Shown: piece after piece, positions 61,721 through 64,000 of the stretch
Layout: each line of letters begins with the position of its first letter
How positions within the stretch are numbered: position 1 is the stretch's first letter
Source of the DNA: Methylococcaceae bacterium
GTDB lineage: Bacteria; Pseudomonadota; Gammaproteobacteria; Methylococcales; Methylomonadaceae
Assembly (NCBI GenBank): GCA_016715325.1
Contig: JADKAL010000003.1
Coordinates: 124,001 to 188,000, forward strand
Direction: 5' to 3'
DNA length: 64,000 nucleotides
Made by a program: the position numbers and the translations under genes
The notes under the pieces: generated by a model
What the model saw: only the letters and a program-made list of their open reading frames with translations
What the model was told of the DNA's origin: nothing
Database searches by the model: none

Positions 61721-61856
61721 TGGAGTCTGTCGAAAGGTGTTATGTGCTACAACTTGCTCAGCACTTATGCTCCGGGCGTACGAACGGTTTAGGCTATAAA
61801 ACTAAAATACGCAGTTAAGCCATTTAAATCCCGTTCGCCCAGAGTGTGTCGAAGGG
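61721..61856. repeat. Dispersed palindromic repeat, degenerate copies 3a and 3b
   Basis: 61721-61790 holds GAGTCTGTCGAAAGGTG, CTTGCTCAGCACT and GTACGAACGGTTTAGGCT; 61830-61856 holds CCCGTTCGCCCAGAGTGTGT followed by CGAAGGG. Both resemble the copies at 20264 and 47423 but are more diverged. The surrounding gap 61523-62091 (569 bases) has no gene I support. Besides these repeats and the two hairpins after ihfB it contains a 10-bp inverted repeat, TTGATTCCGT at 61970-61979 with ACGGAATCAA at 62009-62018. Confidence 0.65.
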
Positions 61857-62091
61857 TTAAATGGATTTAAATGTCTCACCAAATAGGTGAATGTGAAGAA
61901 ATCCGTTGTATTCTTTTTTCCAACGAGTTATGGCGTTGTTACTAAACCCTTAAACGAGCTCTATACAACTTGATTCCGTGTACGATTCGGGAGTCCCTCA
62001 CTGTGAGAACGGAATCAACAATTTATCGAGGCATCACGTGCTTGCCGAAGAGCTTATTCATATCACGGGCGGTTTCGGATAAAAACTGCAT

Positions 62092-62826
62092 TTATTTACC
62101 GATTAAAACAGGGTCATCCTGGTTTGATGTATCCTGTCCGATAAAAAATTCTTTGAAAAAAGGCATAAAACTACCGGTTATCACAATCGAGAAAAAGCAG
62201 TAGATGGCGGCGGCTTCGCCGGTGCTTACGCCGAAAAGCCATTGCGGCATGAATAAAGTAAGTATGGACATGATGCAATGATAGCTGGCCATTTTCTGGT
62301 TATTTTTCCAAAGAAATCCGCTTAAAGCTAAGCCGAAAAGGGAGCCGTGGGTCACCAACAAGCCAAATGCGCTAACAATATTGTAGCCGATATGGTATTT
62401 GCCCATATACAAGCATGACACTAAAAAATCGCCGATAAAATTCGGTTCAATCCCGAACAACTGCCATGATTTAGGTAAAAAAGTTGAGAGAATAAAAAAA
62501 GAACTCAAGCTTGAACCGATAAAAAACGCTTTTTTCAAGGCGGTTTTATCAGTTGAATATGTAGCCAGAGCGGGCATAATGGCGAAAGCTTGCAAGCTGA
62601 TGTGAAAGCGGGACAGCTCACTCAGTAACATATTTGTCCCATACCCGCATTGGTCGGCGACCGGATAAGCAAAATACTGGATCAACTCCATCAAGGCGAA
62701 ATGGAAAATTGCGTACGATCTAGCCGCCCGTACCCAAAACGTTTCTTCTTTATCTAAAAAGGTAACGGTCGCCGCGGCAAATCCTGCAACCCCCATTCCA
62801 AGTGACATACTGGCGCTAAAACACAT
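62092..62826 (-). CDS. DUF5765-like seven-helix membrane protein
   Basis: 244 residues beginning MCFSASMSLGMGVAGFAAAT, with about seven hydrophobic segments and the family-like FALMELIQYFAYPVADQCG. Proteins with this MC(W/F)SA start are uncharacterised membrane proteins. The gene stands alone, divergent from 62909. Function unknown. Confidence 0.7.
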   Translation of the reverse strand: MCFSASMSLGMGVAGFAAATVTFLDKEETFWVRAARSYAIFHFALMELIQYFAYPVADQCGYGTNMLLSELSRFHISLQAFAIMPALATYSTDKTALKKAFFIGSSLSSFFILSTFLPKSWQLFGIEPNFIGDFLVSCLYMGKYHIGYNIVSAFGLLVTHGSLFGLALSGFLWKNNQKMASYHCIMSILTLFMPQWLFGVSTGEAAAIYCFFSIVITGSFMPFFKEFFIGQDTSNQDDPVLIGK

Positions 62827-62908
62827 AATAATTCCGTTGTTCTTATTAGGTTAAAATAACAAAACAGGAATTTTAACAAAATCGTTCATTTTTTTAATTT
62901 TTTTTGAT

Positions 62909-63232
62909 ATGGAAAGACTAAACGATATTCATTGGCATGATTGCGAACTTATTGCCGCCGTAGAAATTCCAAGTCAAAATGTCTTGGTGCTGAATGTTAA
63001 ATACCCCGACGATTGGGAGAACAACATTTTCAGTCTCAAAGGAATTGTTTTTGAAGATTACTGTTCTCAGCAGGTAAATGAGATTCCATTTGAAGGAAGA
63101 CCTACACTCCTTGAAGCTTCTGTTCAGTGCGCAGAGGAAGATTACTTCGTAATTCGCATCGAAACGAATGCGGGTTATCGTATCGTAAAGGCAAAGCGTG
63201 TCTTTCTTGGTAGTCCTGTGCAAAACCTATAA
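62909..63232 (+). CDS. Small acidic protein of unknown function
   Basis: 107 residues, starting MERLNDIHWHDCELIAAVEI, alternating hydrophobic beta-strand-like stretches without a membrane segment. The opening IHWHD-x-x-L pattern recalls small immunity-type or DUF beta proteins, but I cannot assign a family. There is no partner gene in an operon; parE starts 124 bases downstream. The ribosome site is weak. Confidence 0.6.
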   Translation: MERLNDIHWHDCELIAAVEIPSQNVLVLNVKYPDDWENNIFSLKGIVFEDYCSQQVNEIPFEGRPTLLEASVQCAEEDYFVIRIETNAGYRIVKAKRVFLGSPVQNL

Positions 63233-63355
63233 CGAAGACGGTCAACTTATTCTCTTATCGATCCACCCCCCATTTATATCCTGACTGTATTCTAAAACAA
63301 ATAAATTGAATTATGCTTACAATGTCAAAAAGATTAACGAACAAAATAAGAAATC

Positions 63356-64000
63356 ATGAGCAACGATTATAACGCTTCGGCAATCGAAGTCCTAACCGGA
63401 CTGGAACCTGTCCGCAAACGCCCCGGTATGTACACCGACACCACCCGTCCCAACCACTTGGTGCAGGAGGTGGTGGATCACAGCGTTGATGAAGCTATTG
63501 CCGGTCATGCCAACACGATTGAGGTCGTGTTGTTTAAGGACGGAGGGGTGAAAGTGACGGACAACGGACGCGGGATGCCGGTGGATAACCATCCTACCCA
63601 TAACATTCCAGGTGTGGAAGTTATCATGACCCATTTGCATTCTGGCGGGAAATTTTCCAATAAGAATTACCAGTTTTCCGGCGGTTTGCACGGCGTCGGT
63701 ATTTCGGTGGTGAACGCCTTGTCCGCCAAGCTGGAGGTAGAAGTTAAACGCAACGGAAAAATCTACCACATGGCCTTTGCCGACGGCGATAAGGTGTCAA
63801 ATTTGAAAGAGACCGGTACCGTTGGACGCAACAATACCGGCACCACGGTTACTTTTTGGCCGAACGAAAAATATTTCGATTCGAACAAAGTTTCCGCGAT
63901 AAAGCTGAAACATGTCTTACGCGCAAAAGCGGTTTTATGTCCGGGCTTAAAAATCAGTTTGAAGATCGAAAACCCTGAGGAAGAACAGGTTTGGCATTAT
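63356..64000 (+). CDS. parE: DNA topoisomerase IV subunit B (3' end outside window)
   Basis: 215 codons are present, covering the GHKL ATPase domain. YNASAIEVLTGLEPVRKRPG, MYTDTTRPNHL, DNGRGMPVDNHP and FSGGLHGVGISVVNALSAKL match ParE rather than GyrB (TDTTRPNHL is ParE-specific). The helix that normally reads EVxDNSVDE here reads EVVDHSVDEA, replacing the Mg-binding Asn by His. The start at 63356 lacks a strong ribosome site. Confidence 0.94.
   Translation, partial: MSNDYNASAIEVLTGLEPVRKRPGMYTDTTRPNHLVQEVVDHSVDEAIAGHANTIEVVLFKDGGVKVTDNGRGMPVDNHPTHNIPGVEVIMTHLHSGGKFSNKNYQFSGGLHGVGISVVNALSAKLEVEVKRNGKIYHMAFADGDKVSNLKETGTVGRNNTGTTVTFWPNEKYFDSNKVSAIKLKHVLRAKAVLCPGLKISLKIENPEEEQVWHY

Overview
The window looks like chromosome from a gammaproteobacterium, most likely a Methylococcales (methanotroph-type) genome of moderate GC. 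This is an inference from gene order and family content. The order thrS-infC-rpmI-rplT-pheS-pheT-ihfA-merR-tRNA-Pro and the order gyrA-serC-pheA-hisC-tyrA-aroA-cmk-rpsA-ihfB are typical gammaproteobacterial blocks. The large surface-type diheme peroxidase beside a secreted repeat protein recalls the MopE/SACCP and CorA/CorB pairs of methanotrophs.

Layout. 1-6.1 kb: an Ig/cadherin-like repeat protein (cut by the window edge) and an 871-residue diheme cytochrome c peroxidase. 6.1-14.1 kb: mixed housekeeping genes (cupin, periplasmic MsrB, APH-type kinase, ettA, cold-shock protein, EamA transporter) with a decayed pirin gene. 14.2-15.3 kb: an IS630-type element with perfect ends and a frameshifted transposase. 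15.3-20.2 kb (minus strand): a DUF4178-DUF4178-small membrane protein-DUF350-aminopropyltransferase cluster interrupted by a PD-(D/E)XK-like gene. 20.5-28.5 kb (minus strand): a six-gene overlapping operon of exosortase with an EpsI-like tail, VIT/VWA protein with a PEP-CTERM signal, DUF4173 membrane protein, M23 peptidase, response regulator and histidine kinase. It reads as a dedicated sorting system with its own regulator. 29-37.9 kb: a LeuB-type dehydrogenase, tRNA-Val, the thrS to merR block and tRNA-Pro.

37.9-47.3 kb is an accessory island at tRNA-Pro. It holds a broken integrase fused to a truncated element gene, the 5' part of hsdM, a 1295-residue metallophosphoesterase/P-loop NTPase/TPR protein whose C-terminus is six nearly identical 201-bp repeats, the 3' end of hsdR, then umuDC and an SRAP (YedK-type) gene. 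The NTPase gene sits exactly where the middle of a type I restriction locus should be, and is the strongest candidate here for an undescribed defence gene. 47.7-50.3 kb carries a lipid/glycan module (GT2, LpxB N-terminal-like membrane protein, ArnT-like GT39). 50.6-61.5 kb is the gyrA to ihfB block. 61.5-64 kb has structured intergenic DNA, two unknown genes and the start of parE.

Sequence quality matters. At least thirteen recognisable frameshifts here are single-base losses, mostly in short homopolymers, and they include the essential genes thrS and rpsA. Residual deletion errors in the assembly are the simplest explanation, so frameshifted genes below should not be taken as dead without re-sequencing. 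The pirin gene (three in-frame stops) and the restriction and integrase fragments (missing halves) are real remnants by independent criteria.
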